A DNA stretch of 64,000 bases from CTSoil-075 sp042610375 (GCF_042610375.1 NZ_JBGJZL010000012.1:1-64000), one strand, 5' to 3'; positions 9,168 to 18,403 are shown, counted from the stretch's first letter. Numbers and translations: made by a program. The notes: generated from the sequence alone by a model not told the origin.

Positions 9168-9512
9168 ATGAATGATGATAAAGATCACCGTGAAAATTGT
9201 CCCATGTCAACAGTGCAGAAAATGATTGGAGGAAAATGGACTCTTTTAATACTATATCATTTAAGTTTAGGAACTCTTCGCTTTGGAGAATTAAATCGCA
9301 TGACACCAGACGTAACAGAATCCACTTTAACAAAAGAACTTCGTAATTTAGAAAGTTATCAGCTGATAAATAGGAAAGTATATGCAGAAGTTCCACCAAA
9401 GGTAGAATATTCATTGACCGAAATTGGAATGAAATTTTTGCCTGTTTTAGAAGAAATTTTTCAATGGGGTAATGAATATAAACAGTATATTAAAACCAAA
9501 AAAAGTGATTAA
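9168..9512 (+). CDS. HxlR family transcriptional regulator
   Basis: Small winged-helix DNA-binding protein of 114 residues. The family signature is clear: CPMSTVQKMIGGKWTLLILY, then LRFGELNRMTPDVTESTLTKEL and the wing PPKVEYSLTEIG. The conserved N-terminal cysteine (Cys11) is the redox or electrophile sensor in YodB/HypR-type members. ATG 9168 is preferred, with GGAGTG upstream; the earlier ATG at 9147 sits inside the palindrome. It is divergent from the MBL-fold hydrolase gene, the usual arrangement for HxlR and a detoxification target. Confidence 0.92.
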   Translation: MNDDKDHRENCPMSTVQKMIGGKWTLLILYHLSLGTLRFGELNRMTPDVTESTLTKELRNLESYQLINRKVYAEVPPKVEYSLTEIGMKFLPVLEEIFQWGNEYKQYIKTKKSD

Positions 9513-9706
9513 GATATTTATGTTTAGCAACGTAATATATAAAGAATAACTATATGCAATGAGTATAATAAATGGTTGTTGTTAATTTATATTATTCTTT
9601 TTTTACACGAATCGTTGCCGTACCCCTATATGATATAGTAAAAGTGGTTCTTTCCACAGTCAGTTCATTATACTGATTTAAGCAACAAGATCCCACACCC
9701 TTTATT
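9513..9706 (+). other. Non-coding region after HxlR gene
   Basis: Just after the stop codon, AAGAATAA near 9542 can pair with TTATTCTT before a run of T near 9595-9604, which would make a loose terminator with a large loop. Nothing else is recognisable. Confidence 0.4.
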
Positions 9707-9749
9707 AAAAAAGACATTATTCCTTAACGTATAGGAATAATGTCTTTTT
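9707..9749. terminator. Isolated bidirectional terminator
   Basis: AAAAAGACATTATTCC and GGAATAATGTCTTTTT form a perfect 16-base stem with a 10-base loop and have A and T tracts on both sides. It stands about 195 bases after the HxlR stop and 330 bases before the next gene, with no gene directly in front of it. Confidence 0.8.
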
Positions 9750-10082
9750 CTCATTTGAAATTTCTTAGCGTACGTTTTGCTGGTGAGTTCCCTGTAAGAC
9801 TTTCAACAGATTTTTTTATTGGAAGGTTTTTTTCATTTGTGGGACAATACGTAAGGTGATGAGTAAAACTATATAGATTTTTAGATAATGGTCTCAATCT
9901 TTAGTAAATAATATGTTTCTTGTCAGGTAGACAGTAGAAAAAATAGCGATAAAAAATTAATATAAGTGATATTAAAAGGAAAATAGCGATTAAAAGAGAA
10001 ATAGAAGTATATTGTTGAATACAGTGATTGATTTATTAATCTATTGAAAACAATTAAACTATGTCAAAGGTGAGTGTAGAAA
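9750..10082 (+). other. Non-coding leader of GldA-like gene
   Basis: AT-rich DNA with no gene that can be supported. A frame of about 30 codons starting with TTG at 9755 has no ribosome binding site. AAAGGTGAG near 10068 is the ribosome binding site for the gene at 10083. No clear promoter or operator. Confidence 0.35.
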
Positions 10083-11180
10083 ATGATTTTAATCAAGACG
10101 CCTGATGCTTACTTCAATGAAGTGGGAATCATAAAAACAGCAGGTTTGCATATTACCCCATATGGTAATAATGCCCTGATTATAGGTGGAAAAACTGCTT
10201 TATCAGTAGTTGGTGAGCAACTCTTCAAAAGCTTAGAAAGTTATCATGTTAATTTTCTAGTCAAAGAATTTACGGGATTTGTCACAATGGAAGAAATTCA
10301 AGAATATGCAGATTATGGACGAGAGGTTAAGGCTGATGTTATTATCGGGGTCGGTGGCGGAAAAGCCCTTGACCTTGCAAAAGCCGTAGGGGATAACCTA
10401 GATCTTAAGGTCGTGACAATACCAACCATTGCAAGTACTTGTGCTGCATGGTCAGCCTTATCTACCGTCTACAACGAAGATGGGTCGGCTAAGGGTGCTC
10501 TGCATCAGAAATATTGTCCTGTTCTTGTACTGGCAGATACTGATATTATCGCCAATGCACCGATTAAATATTTAAAAGCTGGTATTGGTGACTCGATTGC
10601 AAAGTGGTATGAATATGCACCAAAGTTAGCAGAAACACCAGAAGATATTGCATTACGCTCCTCTTTACAATCGGCACAGCTTATTCTGGATGTGATTGAT
10701 GAGTATGGACTGGTAGCAATAGAAGAAGCGGCTAGTAAAAATGTTACTAAAGCTGTTAAAGAAATGATCGATGTCATCATTTTCTTAGCCGGATTGGTGG
10801 GGAGTGCAAAGGATGGAAAACTTGTTTTAAATTTTGTACATGCTCATTCCATTGATCATAGCCTTACAAAAATCCAGGAAGCAAGTGATAGCCTTCATGG
10901 TGAAAGGGTGATATTTGGGCTGATTGTCCAGCTGATTTTGGAAGATAAGTCAGATGAAGAAGTAGAAAAACTTGTGGCACAGATTAATAAATTAGATCTT
11001 CCTGTCAGTCTTAAGCAGCTTGGAATCAGTAATAATCTGCCCGAAAAAATTACAGCGATTGCAAGAGGCGTAGATTTAAAACGCGTCGGTTTAGATCGGG
11101 AAAATGAAGAAAAATTAATTAAAAAGATAGAAAAGGCTATCATTAAAGCGGATTCAATCTTTCAAAAAATGAAAATCTAA
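10083..11180 (+). CDS. Iron-containing alcohol dehydrogenase, glycerol dehydrogenase (GldA/YbdH) family
   Basis: NAD(P)-dependent oxidoreductase of 365 residues. The nucleotide-binding motif IGVGGGKALDLAKAVG and the family segment TIASTCAAWSALSTVYNEDG are present. Metal ligands are expected at the Asp in GIGDSIAKWYE and at His in FVHAHSIDHSL and SLHGERV. These features match GldA-like enzymes, including the hydroxycarboxylate dehydrogenase YbdH of E. coli, which acts on alpha-hydroxy or alpha-keto acids; the exact substrate is not visible. The gene is monocistronic, with a terminator after it, and lies beside the sugar-acid locus. Confidence 0.88.
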   Translation: MILIKTPDAYFNEVGIIKTAGLHITPYGNNALIIGGKTALSVVGEQLFKSLESYHVNFLVKEFTGFVTMEEIQEYADYGREVKADVIIGVGGGKALDLAKAVGDNLDLKVVTIPTIASTCAAWSALSTVYNEDGSAKGALHQKYCPVLVLADTDIIANAPIKYLKAGIGDSIAKWYEYAPKLAETPEDIALRSSLQSAQLILDVIDEYGLVAIEEAASKNVTKAVKEMIDVIIFLAGLVGSAKDGKLVLNFVHAHSIDHSLTKIQEASDSLHGERVIFGLIVQLILEDKSDEEVEKLVAQINKLDLPVSLKQLGISNNLPEKITAIARGVDLKRVGLDRENEEKLIKKIEKAIIKADSIFQKMKI

Positions 11181-11204
11181 TGATATTTAAAAACTGATCT
11201 ATCT

Positions 11205-11251
11205 AATCCTAAATAAGTGCTAGATTGTTAGCATTTATTTAGGATTTTTTT
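11205..11251 (+). terminator. Intrinsic terminator
   Basis: AATCCTAAATAAGTGCTA (11205-11222) pairs with TAGCATTTATTTAGGATT, leaving a short loop, and is followed by a T run to 11251. It closes the GldA-like gene. Confidence 0.88.
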
Positions 11252-11556
11252 ATCGGAATCAGAAAGTATAATATTTTCTCTTTTTCAAGTAAGAATGCTG
11301 AAAGTTTTTGATATTAAAGTGTTTTAATTAAAATTAATTTCAGTATTCATTATAAATTGATAATTGCGAAAAAACAATATTCAATTAAATAAGGATATTA
11401 AAGAGACGTACAGGCAATGGTACAATATAGAATAATATTTTTGAAAAAAAGTTTCATAATCGTTATTAAAAAGGAACAAAATTGCAGAAAACGTTATTAA
11501 GTGAAAAAAAACACATATACCGTAAAAAATAGGAGGTTATCATAAATAAGAACGAA
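11252..11556. other. Non-coding DNA with orphan ribosome binding site
   Basis: AT-rich stretch between the GldA-like terminator and the rpiR-type terminator. It contains a perfect AGGAGG at 11531-11536 on the plus strand with no start codon or frame behind it, so it may be the leader of a gene that has been lost. No other feature. Confidence 0.35.
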
Positions 11557-11601
11557 CCCCTTAGGATAGTGAAGATATGAAGCCAGCACTATCCTAAGGG
11601 G
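11557..11601 (-). terminator. Terminator hairpin after RpiR regulator gene
   Basis: CCCCTTAGGATAGTG (11557-11571) and CACTATCCTAAGGGG (11587-11601) are perfect 15-base arms with a 15-base loop. It sits nine bases past the minus-strand stop. The T tract on the minus strand is weak (TTCGTTCTT), so efficiency is uncertain. Confidence 0.7.
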
Positions 11602-11609
11602 TTTGGGGT

Positions 11610-12473
11610 TTAAAAGCGTCTTTTAGCAATATTTTCACGGATTTTTTGCATGTTGGATATGATGCGGTCAGGTTGCCTTAACATGGCACCTACATACAGA
11701 ACGTCAATAAGGGCCAAATGAATTAAACGTGAGGACATGGCTTCAGACCGATGGTTAACTTCTTTGGCCATTCCATTTAATATAATATGTGCAATCTGGC
11801 TAAGAGGCGATCTTAAGTAGCTTGTAATAGCAATTACAGTAGCACCATTGTCTTTAGCAATCTTAACAGATTCTAAAATACTTTGATTGGAGCCAGAATG
11901 AGAAATCGCTATGACCACATCACCAGGATGCAATAGTGATGCCGAAATGACCTGCATGTCCTGATCGGCATGAGCTCTGATTGGGGTGCCAAAACGGGAA
12001 AAACGGTGTTCCACATCTAGGGCTATAGGAGCTGAGCCACCTGTTCCGTAGACTTCAATACGACGCGCTGAGAGAATTGCGGTGACGGCGCGGTCTAAAG
12101 ATTCAGGATTCAATATTTTTAGTGTATCCTGCAGAGCTTCATTTATGTTGTGGAAAATTTTACCGGCAGCGATATTGGTGGTATCATCAGGATTAACTTC
12201 GTTATATACAGATTCCATCGGCTCGTATAAGTCGCTAGCCAAGGCGATTTTAAGGCTTTGGAAGCCTGCAAAACTAAGCTTCTTACAGAGACGGGAAATC
12301 GTAGCTTCAGCACTACCGGTCGTTTCAGCTAGTTCGGTAATGGTCATATGCATGACCTCAGCAGGATTAGATATGATATACTCAGCCACTTTGATTTCTG
12401 TTTTAGTTAAGGTGTGAAGCATATTATGTATTAATACTAAACAGGCATTCTGTTTATTTTCTCGTGTCGTCAT
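11610..12473 (-). CDS. RpiR (MurR/RpiR) family regulator of sugar-acid locus
   Basis: Regulator of 287 residues. The N-terminal helix-turn-helix (about 20-75) contains TITELAETTGSAEATISRLC and the C-terminal SIS sugar-phosphate-binding domain (about 120-260) contains VYGTGGSAPIALD and AISHSGSNQS. RpiR proteins sense phosphosugars; HexR, which controls the Entner-Doudoroff pathway in Proteobacteria, has the same architecture and size. The start has AAGGGGGT upstream. It is divergent from the GntP permease gene with a 595-base spacer, so it probably governs that operon, with a phosphorylated sugar acid as effector. The effector is inference. Confidence 0.9.
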   Translation of the reverse strand: MTTRENKQNACLVLIHNMLHTLTKTEIKVAEYIISNPAEVMHMTITELAETTGSAEATISRLCKKLSFAGFQSLKIALASDLYEPMESVYNEVNPDDTTNIAAGKIFHNINEALQDTLKILNPESLDRAVTAILSARRIEVYGTGGSAPIALDVEHRFSRFGTPIRAHADQDMQVISASLLHPGDVVIAISHSGSNQSILESVKIAKDNGATVIAITSYLRSPLSQIAHIILNGMAKEVNHRSEAMSSRLIHLALIDVLYVGAMLRQPDRIISNMQKIRENIAKRRF

Positions 12474-13068
12474 GCGAACCCCCTTATAACCTAGATATTA
12501 TTAATACTAGTATAACAAAGCATCATGCATATAAACAAGGTTAAACAATTTTCTCTGTAAGAAAAATTTATATTGAAAAAACTTCTCACTTTCCAAGATG
12601 TTGAATGTCCTCCCTAAAACAATCGATGGTCGCAGCTTAGCATTTTCAAAGTGAGGATCTGTGAATCTTCATATCTTACTAAAAATGCAGGCACAGAGAT
12701 GATTAACGAAAATGCGAAATTGTGAAAATATTTAAAAATATCGTAAATTAACTATTGATTTTTTAATAAACAGAATATATAATAAAAATGAAAATAAATT
12801 GCAAAATGAAAGCAAAATGAAAATAAATTGCAAAATGAAAAAATAATTAGTTTTTTACTGTAATTTATCTAAAAAAATGTGGTGTTAGTAACACATAAAA
12901 ACACATAAAGTGAAATAATGGTAAATATTTTACTTTTTCAATTATAGCGTAATTTAGTCAAAGAAATTAAAAAATGCAGTAGTCAAAGGGGGTGGGAGAA
13001 AATAAACGATTGCCAAAGTGATGAGGAGTTTGTAATAGGTCAGTAAAAAAAAGGAGGTATATCTATTT
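12474..13068. other. Divergent regulatory region between RpiR gene and GntP operon
   Basis: A 595-base AT-rich region without a supportable gene. It contains a tandem direct repeat (separate entry) and an imperfect inverted repeat TTTTCT-CTGTA-AGAAAA at 12549-12565 near the RpiR start. AAAGGAGG near 13050-13057 serves the permease. Promoters in both directions must lie here, but I cannot place them with confidence. Confidence 0.5.
12785..12842. repeat. Tandem direct repeat, 29-base unit, two copies
   Basis: Two adjacent 29-base units (12785-12813 and 12814-12842) are identical at 27 positions. Each begins AAAATGAAAATAAATTGC and contains two TGAAA words. Repeated TGAAA-type boxes at fixed spacing in front of a regulated operon suggest regulator binding, possibly RpiR, but simple-sequence slippage is possible. 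Confidence 0.6.
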
Positions 13069-14400
13069 ATGTTATTAGGAATTGCTGTAATCTCGGTACT
13101 TTTACTTTTAATCATGATTACCAAATTTAAAATGAATCCTTTTGTGACTCTTATGATTGTATCTGTATTTATGGGTGTTGCGGCAGGAATGCCATTTACC
13201 AAAATCGTTGATGCGATTCAAGCTGGTATGGGGAATACTCTTGGTTTTATTGCTTTAGTATTAGGTCTAGGGACTATGCTTGGCAAAATGTTAGAAGAAT
13301 CAGGTGGCGCAGAGCGAGTTGCAAAGACACTGATTAGTGCTTTTGGAGAAAAAAAGGTTCATTGGGCAATGATGATTGTGGCCTTTATTGTTGGTATTCC
13401 AGTTTTTTTCCAAGTTGGTTTAGTACTTTTGATTCCACTCGTATTTACGATTGCTAAAGAAACTGGGATTTCCTTACTTAAAGTTGGTTTGCCGCTCGTG
13501 GCTGGTTTATCAACAGTACACGGTTTAGTACCTCCTCATCCAGCAGCAATGGCTGCCGTCGATATTTTTCATGCAGATATTGGTAAAACAATTTTTTATA
13601 GTTTAATTGTTGGTTTGCCGACAGCGTGTCTCTCCGGACCGATGTTTGCATCATTTATCTCAAAAAGAATGCCAAACTTACCAGTACCAGAAGTCTTTAT
13701 TGATCAAGTTAAAGCTGGTCGTAGAGATGAAGACATGCCAGGTTTTGGCATTACCGTTCTTACAATCATGATGCCAGTTATTTTAATGATGTTGGGAACT
13801 GTTGCTGACTTAACCATGAGTAAGACAACCTATCTGTATTCATTTTTGAAATTCCTTGGTAGTCCGTTTATGTCCCTCTTAATTGCACTCTTGTTTGCGT
13901 TTGTTACCTTTGGTTTCGCCCGTAATTTCAAGATGGAGCAAATCTCAAAGTTCTGTGATCAATCTCTGCCAGCAATGGCTGGTATTCTAATGGTTATCGG
14001 TGCTGGCGGTGCTTTTAATAAGGTGCTGTTAGAAAGTGGCGTTGGTACTGAAATTGCTAAAATGGCTTCAGCGATGAATGTGAACCCTATTGTTATGGGC
14101 TGGACTATTGCGGCGATGATTCGTGTAGCTACAGGATCGGCAACTGTCTCAATGATGGCTGCAGCTGGTATCGTAGCACCGATCGTAGCCAATCTACCTG
14201 GTGTTTCTAAGGAACTTTTAGTTTTGGCTGTTGGATCAGGATCTCTCGTAGCTTCCCATGTAAATGATGCAGGTTTCTGGATCGTTAAAGAATATTTCGG
14301 TATGACTGTACCACAAACATTAAAAACATGGACTGTTTTGGAAACCATCCTCTCTGTAAGTGCTTTAGTGTTCATTCTTCTGTTGTCACAAATCGTATAA
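13069..14400 (+). CDS. GntP family gluconate/sugar-acid permease
   Basis: Inner-membrane proton symporter of 443 residues with about 12 hydrophobic segments. Family marks are ESGGAERVAKTLISAFGEKK, GIPVFFQVGLVLLIPLVF and VHGLVPPHPAAMAAVDIF. GntP carriers take up gluconate, idonate, fructuronate, glycerate and related acids; the gluconokinase nearby favours gluconate or a ketogluconate. It is first in the catabolic operon. AAGGAGG stands ten bases before the ATG. Confidence 0.94.
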   Translation: MLLGIAVISVLLLLIMITKFKMNPFVTLMIVSVFMGVAAGMPFTKIVDAIQAGMGNTLGFIALVLGLGTMLGKMLEESGGAERVAKTLISAFGEKKVHWAMMIVAFIVGIPVFFQVGLVLLIPLVFTIAKETGISLLKVGLPLVAGLSTVHGLVPPHPAAMAAVDIFHADIGKTIFYSLIVGLPTACLSGPMFASFISKRMPNLPVPEVFIDQVKAGRRDEDMPGFGITVLTIMMPVILMMLGTVADLTMSKTTYLYSFLKFLGSPFMSLLIALLFAFVTFGFARNFKMEQISKFCDQSLPAMAGILMVIGAGGAFNKVLLESGVGTEIAKMASAMNVNPIVMGWTIAAMIRVATGSATVSMMAAAGIVAPIVANLPGVSKELLVLAVGSGSLVASHVNDAGFWIVKEYFGMTVPQTLKTWTVLETILSVSALVFILLLSQIV

Positions 14401-14420
14401 TAGAGCGTTTATTTGTAGCA

Positions 14421-14453
14421 GACGTCCAGCTATTAAAATAATAGTTGGACGTC
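14421..14453 (+). promoter_or_regulatory. Intercistronic hairpin without T tract
   Basis: GACGTCCAGCTATTA and TAATAGTTGGACGTC pair over 15 positions with one G-T wobble and a 3-base loop. No T run follows, so it is more likely an mRNA-stabilising or processing element between the permease and dehydrogenase genes than a terminator. Confidence 0.6.
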
Positions 14454-14548
14454 GAATATAAGGATGACAATGAAACTTGAATTTTTTTTACGATTGTGAG
14501 AAAAAGACAAGTTTGAATAAATTCATAAAATAAAAGGAGCGAAAAATA

Positions 14549-15643
14549 ATGGAAGCAGCAATTTATAAAGGTATTGGCGAAATGACAATTGAGGATATCC
14601 AAAAACCACAAGTAGAGCCAGGTACTGTACTGATTAAAGTAAAGGCTTGTGCTATTTGTGGCGGAGATTTGAGAACTTTTAGACATGGACATGCGGCAAT
14701 CCAAACACCGATTGTTTTAGGACATGAAATTGCTGGAGAAATCGTAGAAGCTGCAGCAGATGTTACAAACTATAAAGTAGGAGAACGGGTCATTGTGGCT
14801 CCAGCTATCGGTTGCGGAAGTTGTTCCTACTGCCTATCTGGTTGGCAAAATATGTGCTACACTCGCAAAACCATTGCTCATCATTATAACGGTGGTTTTG
14901 CTGAATATGTGTTAGTGCCAGCTGGTGCGATTCGTGCAGGAAATATCAATCGTATTCCTGATGAAGTCACTTATTTGGAAGCTTCTTTAGCTGAACCTTT
15001 GGCCTGCGTGTTAAATGCTCAAGAGGTTATGGATATTAAATTAGGTGATTCGGTGGCTGTAATTGGTGCTGGACCTATTGGTTGTATGCATGCTGAAGTC
15101 GCTCGAGCTCGTGGTGCCGGAAAAGTATTTTTGATTAATCGCAGTGCAAGACGCCTGCAAGAAGCTGAAAAATTTGGTTATGATGCTTATATTGATTTGA
15201 GTTCAACAGATGGTGTGCAAGCGGTGATGGATCTAACAAATGGTTTGGGTGCTAATGTAGTCATCATTACAGCAGGGACTGCAGAAGCGCAAAATTTAGG
15301 GATTGCCATGGCTAGTAAGATGGGGAAAGTTTGTTTGTTTGCAGGTTTGCCGAAAAGTCAGCCGACCATTGAGTTTGATGCTAATCATGTACATTATCGA
15401 CAAATTGCTGTTTATGGAGCATTTTCTTCAGCACCGCGCCATAATGCACTAGCATTGGAAATGATTCGTAGTGGTAAAGTATCAGCTAAACAACTTCTAA
15501 CGCATTTGGTATCCTTAAAAGAAATTCGTCAAGGGATGGATGTTGTGGATGCTCGTGGTGGTTTCCGCGTTAGTGTAAGTCCATTTATAGATGAGTTAGA
15601 AGAAGAAATACAACAACACCCTGAGTTAATCGTCATTAAATAA
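14549..15643 (+). CDS. Zinc-dependent MDR dehydrogenase (sorbitol/idonate dehydrogenase-like)
   Basis: Medium-chain dehydrogenase of 364 residues. Catalytic zinc ligands are in CAICGGD, LGHEIAGE and AEPLAC; the structural zinc lobe has CGSCSYCLSGWQNMC. The Rossmann motif is VAVIGAGPIGCMHAE. Members oxidise secondary alcohols of polyols or aldonates, such as L-idonate 5-dehydrogenase. With the GntP permease before it and kinases after it, a role in interconverting a hexonate and its keto form is likely; the exact substrate is inference. AAAGGAG precedes the ATG. Confidence 0.9.
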   Translation: MEAAIYKGIGEMTIEDIQKPQVEPGTVLIKVKACAICGGDLRTFRHGHAAIQTPIVLGHEIAGEIVEAAADVTNYKVGERVIVAPAIGCGSCSYCLSGWQNMCYTRKTIAHHYNGGFAEYVLVPAGAIRAGNINRIPDEVTYLEASLAEPLACVLNAQEVMDIKLGDSVAVIGAGPIGCMHAEVARARGAGKVFLINRSARRLQEAEKFGYDAYIDLSSTDGVQAVMDLTNGLGANVVIITAGTAEAQNLGIAMASKMGKVCLFAGLPKSQPTIEFDANHVHYRQIAVYGAFSSAPRHNALALEMIRSGKVSAKQLLTHLVSLKEIRQGMDVVDARGGFRVSVSPFIDELEEEIQQHPELIVIK

Positions 15644-15679
15644 TTTTTTGCATCAAACTTTAGAGAGGAAAGAACATAA

Positions 15680-17194
15680 GTGGAATATTTAATCGGTATT
15701 GATATTGGAACAACCAATTGCAAAGCGGCAGCTTATACTAAAAATGGTGCTTTGTATATGATCGCTTCCCGTCCTACTGTAACCTACTATGTTGAAAATA
15801 ACTGGGCTGAATTTGATCCTGATCAAATTTGGCAGGCAGCTCAGGAAGCCTTGCAAGAAGTGATCAATGAACTGAGTGATGGGAAGGTAGTGGGCATTGC
15901 TGTGGCTAGCATGGGTGCAGCTAGTGTACTGCTCGATGAAAATGATCAGTGGATTCATCGATCGATTACTTGGTTTGATACCCGTACTGCTGACATTGCG
16001 AAATGGTGGCATGAGTCCTTTGGAGCTGAGCGAGCTTATGAGTTAACAGGTTTTGTCCCTAATCCTGTGGCAGGAATCACTAAAGTGCAATGGATTCGTG
16101 ACAAAATGCCCGAAGACTTCAAACGGGTAAAACATTGGCTTTCCATGCAGGATTACATTGCTTATCGTTTAACTGGTAAGGCAGCGGTGGATCTTTCTGT
16201 TGGCTGTCGGACTATGGCTCTTGATCTTAGAAAACGGTGTTGGGATAAAGATATTTTAGAACATGCAGGCATTCCACTTGAAATTTGTTCAGAGATTAAA
16301 CCTTCAGGAGGATTGGTGGGACATATTACTCCTACAGCAGCTAAGGGTACGGGGATAGCAGAAGGTGTACCCGTATTTACTGGTGGTATGGATTATGTCT
16401 GTGGAGCCTTTGCCTGTGGTACGGTAGACAAAGGACATGTTTTATGTGCTATTGGTACCAGTGAGCAAATTCTGATGGTTGTTGATCAGCCGGCGATTAA
16501 TGTAAGTACGATTGACACCAATTTTACTTGTGTGAATTATGTGGCTGATGATAAATATTATGTAGCTGGACAGGTTATTTCTTCAGGTTGCATTCTAGAA
16601 TGGTTCTGTAAAGAAATCGCCAAAGAAAATTATGATAAGGTGCTAAATGAAGCTGAGCAAGCTCCATTAGGATCTAAAGGACTCTTTATGTTACCCCACT
16701 TTAGGGGGAAATATACCCCTGGCGCTGATCCTGTAGCAAAGGGTGCCTTCTTCGGATTAACGACCTTCCATACTAGAGATTGCATGGCAAGAGCCATTCT
16801 AGAAGGACTTTGTTTTGAGGCTACCTTAATTATTGAAGAGATGGAGAAAGTGACTGGACAGGCGGTGCAGTCGATTCACGTCGCTGGCGGAGCAACGAAA
16901 TCAGCCTTTTGGATGCAAATGAAGGCGGATATATTAGGAAAAAGGATTATTTGTCTGGATATTCCTGAAGTTGTTACTCTAGGAGCAGCCATGCTTGCAG
17001 GTCTTGGGGCAGGGATTTACAAAAATGCAACGGATGCTGTTGAGCAAATTGAACGCACAGAACTGATTTATGAACCTGATGAGGCTAGGCATCTGGAATA
17101 CCGGAAAATTTATGAGAATGTATACAAGCATTTGTATACATCAGTGAAAGATATAAACTATAAAATTGAAGAAACTCAAATTGGGAGGAACTAA
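15680..17194 (+). CDS. FGGY family carbohydrate kinase
   Basis: ATP-dependent sugar kinase of 504 residues with both FGGY halves. It has the phosphate motif IGIDIGTTNCKAAAY at the N terminus, the catalytic-base region GGMDYVCGA, and the adenosine-binding stretch IHVAGGATKSAFWMQMKAD. It resembles xylulokinase and YgcE-like kinases more than the second kinase in this locus, so the substrate differs. Translation starts at GTG 15680 after AGAGAGGAAAG; no ATG lies upstream in frame. Only three bases separate it from the next gene. Confidence 0.92.
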   Translation: MEYLIGIDIGTTNCKAAAYTKNGALYMIASRPTVTYYVENNWAEFDPDQIWQAAQEALQEVINELSDGKVVGIAVASMGAASVLLDENDQWIHRSITWFDTRTADIAKWWHESFGAERAYELTGFVPNPVAGITKVQWIRDKMPEDFKRVKHWLSMQDYIAYRLTGKAAVDLSVGCRTMALDLRKRCWDKDILEHAGIPLEICSEIKPSGGLVGHITPTAAKGTGIAEGVPVFTGGMDYVCGAFACGTVDKGHVLCAIGTSEQILMVVDQPAINVSTIDTNFTCVNYVADDKYYVAGQVISSGCILEWFCKEIAKENYDKVLNEAEQAPLGSKGLFMLPHFRGKYTPGADPVAKGAFFGLTTFHTRDCMARAILEGLCFEATLIIEEMEKVTGQAVQSIHVAGGATKSAFWMQMKADILGKRIICLDIPEVVTLGAAMLAGLGAGIYKNATDAVEQIERTELIYEPDEARHLEYRKIYENVYKHLYTSVKDINYKIEETQIGRN

Positions 17195-17197
17195 TTT

Positions 17198-18229
17198 ATG
17201 AAATTTTTAGTTGTAGGCGATCCAATGATATCAGCGGAAACTCTGGGAAAAGCAGTGCATGATGTATTTGGTGATAGCGTAGATGTGAATGGGGTAGACT
17301 GGAAACCGGCTAGTGAAGAAGAATTTTGGTTCTTGCGCAGTCAAGTGGAAAAATTTGGACCTAGTGCTGGTAAACCACCAGTGGAATTAAATGAGGCAAT
17401 TAAAGATGCTGATGTGGTGATTACCCATCATACGCCGATTAATGCAGAACTCATTGCTTCCAGTAAGGCTTCCTATATTGGAGTTTGCCGGGCAGGAACA
17501 GAGAATGCTGATGTAAAGGCAGCTACAGACAATGGTACTAAAGTGATGAAAACCATGGGACGTAATGCTGAGGCTGTTTCTGATTTTACCGTAGCTTTGA
17601 TGTTATGTGAACTGCGTAATTTAGCTCGTGGACATGCTGCTCTCGTACAAGGAGAATGGAAAAAGAAATACCCTAACTCTGGATTTATGGGTGATATGAA
17701 AGATAAGACAATAGGGTTAGTTGGATTTGGTTATATTGCTCGTTTAGTAGCAAAAAAATTATCAACATTTAATGTAAATATAGTCGTTTATGATCCCTTT
17801 GTGAGCGAAGAAGTACTACAAGAATTTGGGGCAAAAAAAGTTTCTTTGGAAGAGTTATGTAAAGAATCTGATTTTGTTAGTATCCATGCACGGCTGAGTG
17901 CAGAGACGACTGGACTTATTGGCAAGGAAGCTTTCTCGTGGATGAAACCTACTGCTTATATTATCAATACTGCCAGGGCAGGCTTAATTGATGAAAACGC
18001 TCTGGTTGAAGCTCTTCAAGAACGTCGTATTGGCGGAGCAGCTCTAGATGTATTCTGGACAGAGCCAATTGCCGAAAATCATCCTTTGCTTAGCATGGAA
18101 AATGTAACTCTTACACCACATCTAGCTGGTGCCACTAATGATACTTTCCGTATGACGCCCTACTTATTACTACGTGAATTAAAACGTGTAATTGATAATA
18201 AAGAAACTTCGAGCTGGATTGTAAACTAA
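17198..18229 (+). CDS. D-isomer-specific 2-hydroxyacid dehydrogenase (first copy)
   Basis: NAD(P)-dependent dehydrogenase of 343 residues. The cofactor fold has IGLVGFGYIARLVAKKL, and catalytic residues are the Arg in SIHARLS, the Glu near ALDVFWTEP and the His in TLTPHLAGAT. Family members reduce 2-keto acids, including phosphoglycerate dehydrogenase, glyoxylate reductase and 2-ketogluconate reductase. A 2-ketoaldonate reductase role suits the operon, but is inference. GGGAGGAAC stands before ATG 17198. It closes the first transcription segment, with a 174-base gap after it. Confidence 0.92.
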   Translation: MKFLVVGDPMISAETLGKAVHDVFGDSVDVNGVDWKPASEEEFWFLRSQVEKFGPSAGKPPVELNEAIKDADVVITHHTPINAELIASSKASYIGVCRAGTENADVKAATDNGTKVMKTMGRNAEAVSDFTVALMLCELRNLARGHAALVQGEWKKKYPNSGFMGDMKDKTIGLVGFGYIARLVAKKLSTFNVNIVVYDPFVSEEVLQEFGAKKVSLEELCKESDFVSIHARLSAETTGLIGKEAFSWMKPTAYIINTARAGLIDENALVEALQERRIGGAALDVFWTEPIAENHPLLSMENVTLTPHLAGATNDTFRMTPYLLLRELKRVIDNKETSSWIVN

Positions 18230-18296
18230 AAGAGAGACTATTAATCAGTCAGAAGCTGCTTAAAAAAATCGAGGTGTACCTTTTATATTGCTTATT

Positions 18297-18338
18297 ATAA
18301 CGTTATGTTTATTTGTCCTTAAGTTAACGTGACGTTAA
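18297..18338. promoter_or_regulatory. Paired AACGT palindromes, internal operator candidate
   Basis: ATAACGTTAT (18297-18306) is a perfect palindrome and TTAACGTGACGTTAA (18324-18338) is a perfect 7-base inverted repeat around one G. They lie 65-106 bases before the HAD gene, the only sizeable internal gap in the operon. CG-centred palindromes of this kind suit LacI or GntR proteins. A second promoter for the distal genes is inferred. Confidence 0.5.
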
Positions 18339-18403
18339 AATACGTAAGAAGAACGTACATCTCGAAATTATGGAACAGTTTTTTAGTTGAGGTGATTTGA
18401 TAA

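Noticed and set aside
12785..12842. CRISPR-like array
   Set aside because: Only two directly adjacent copies without spacers and no cas genes.
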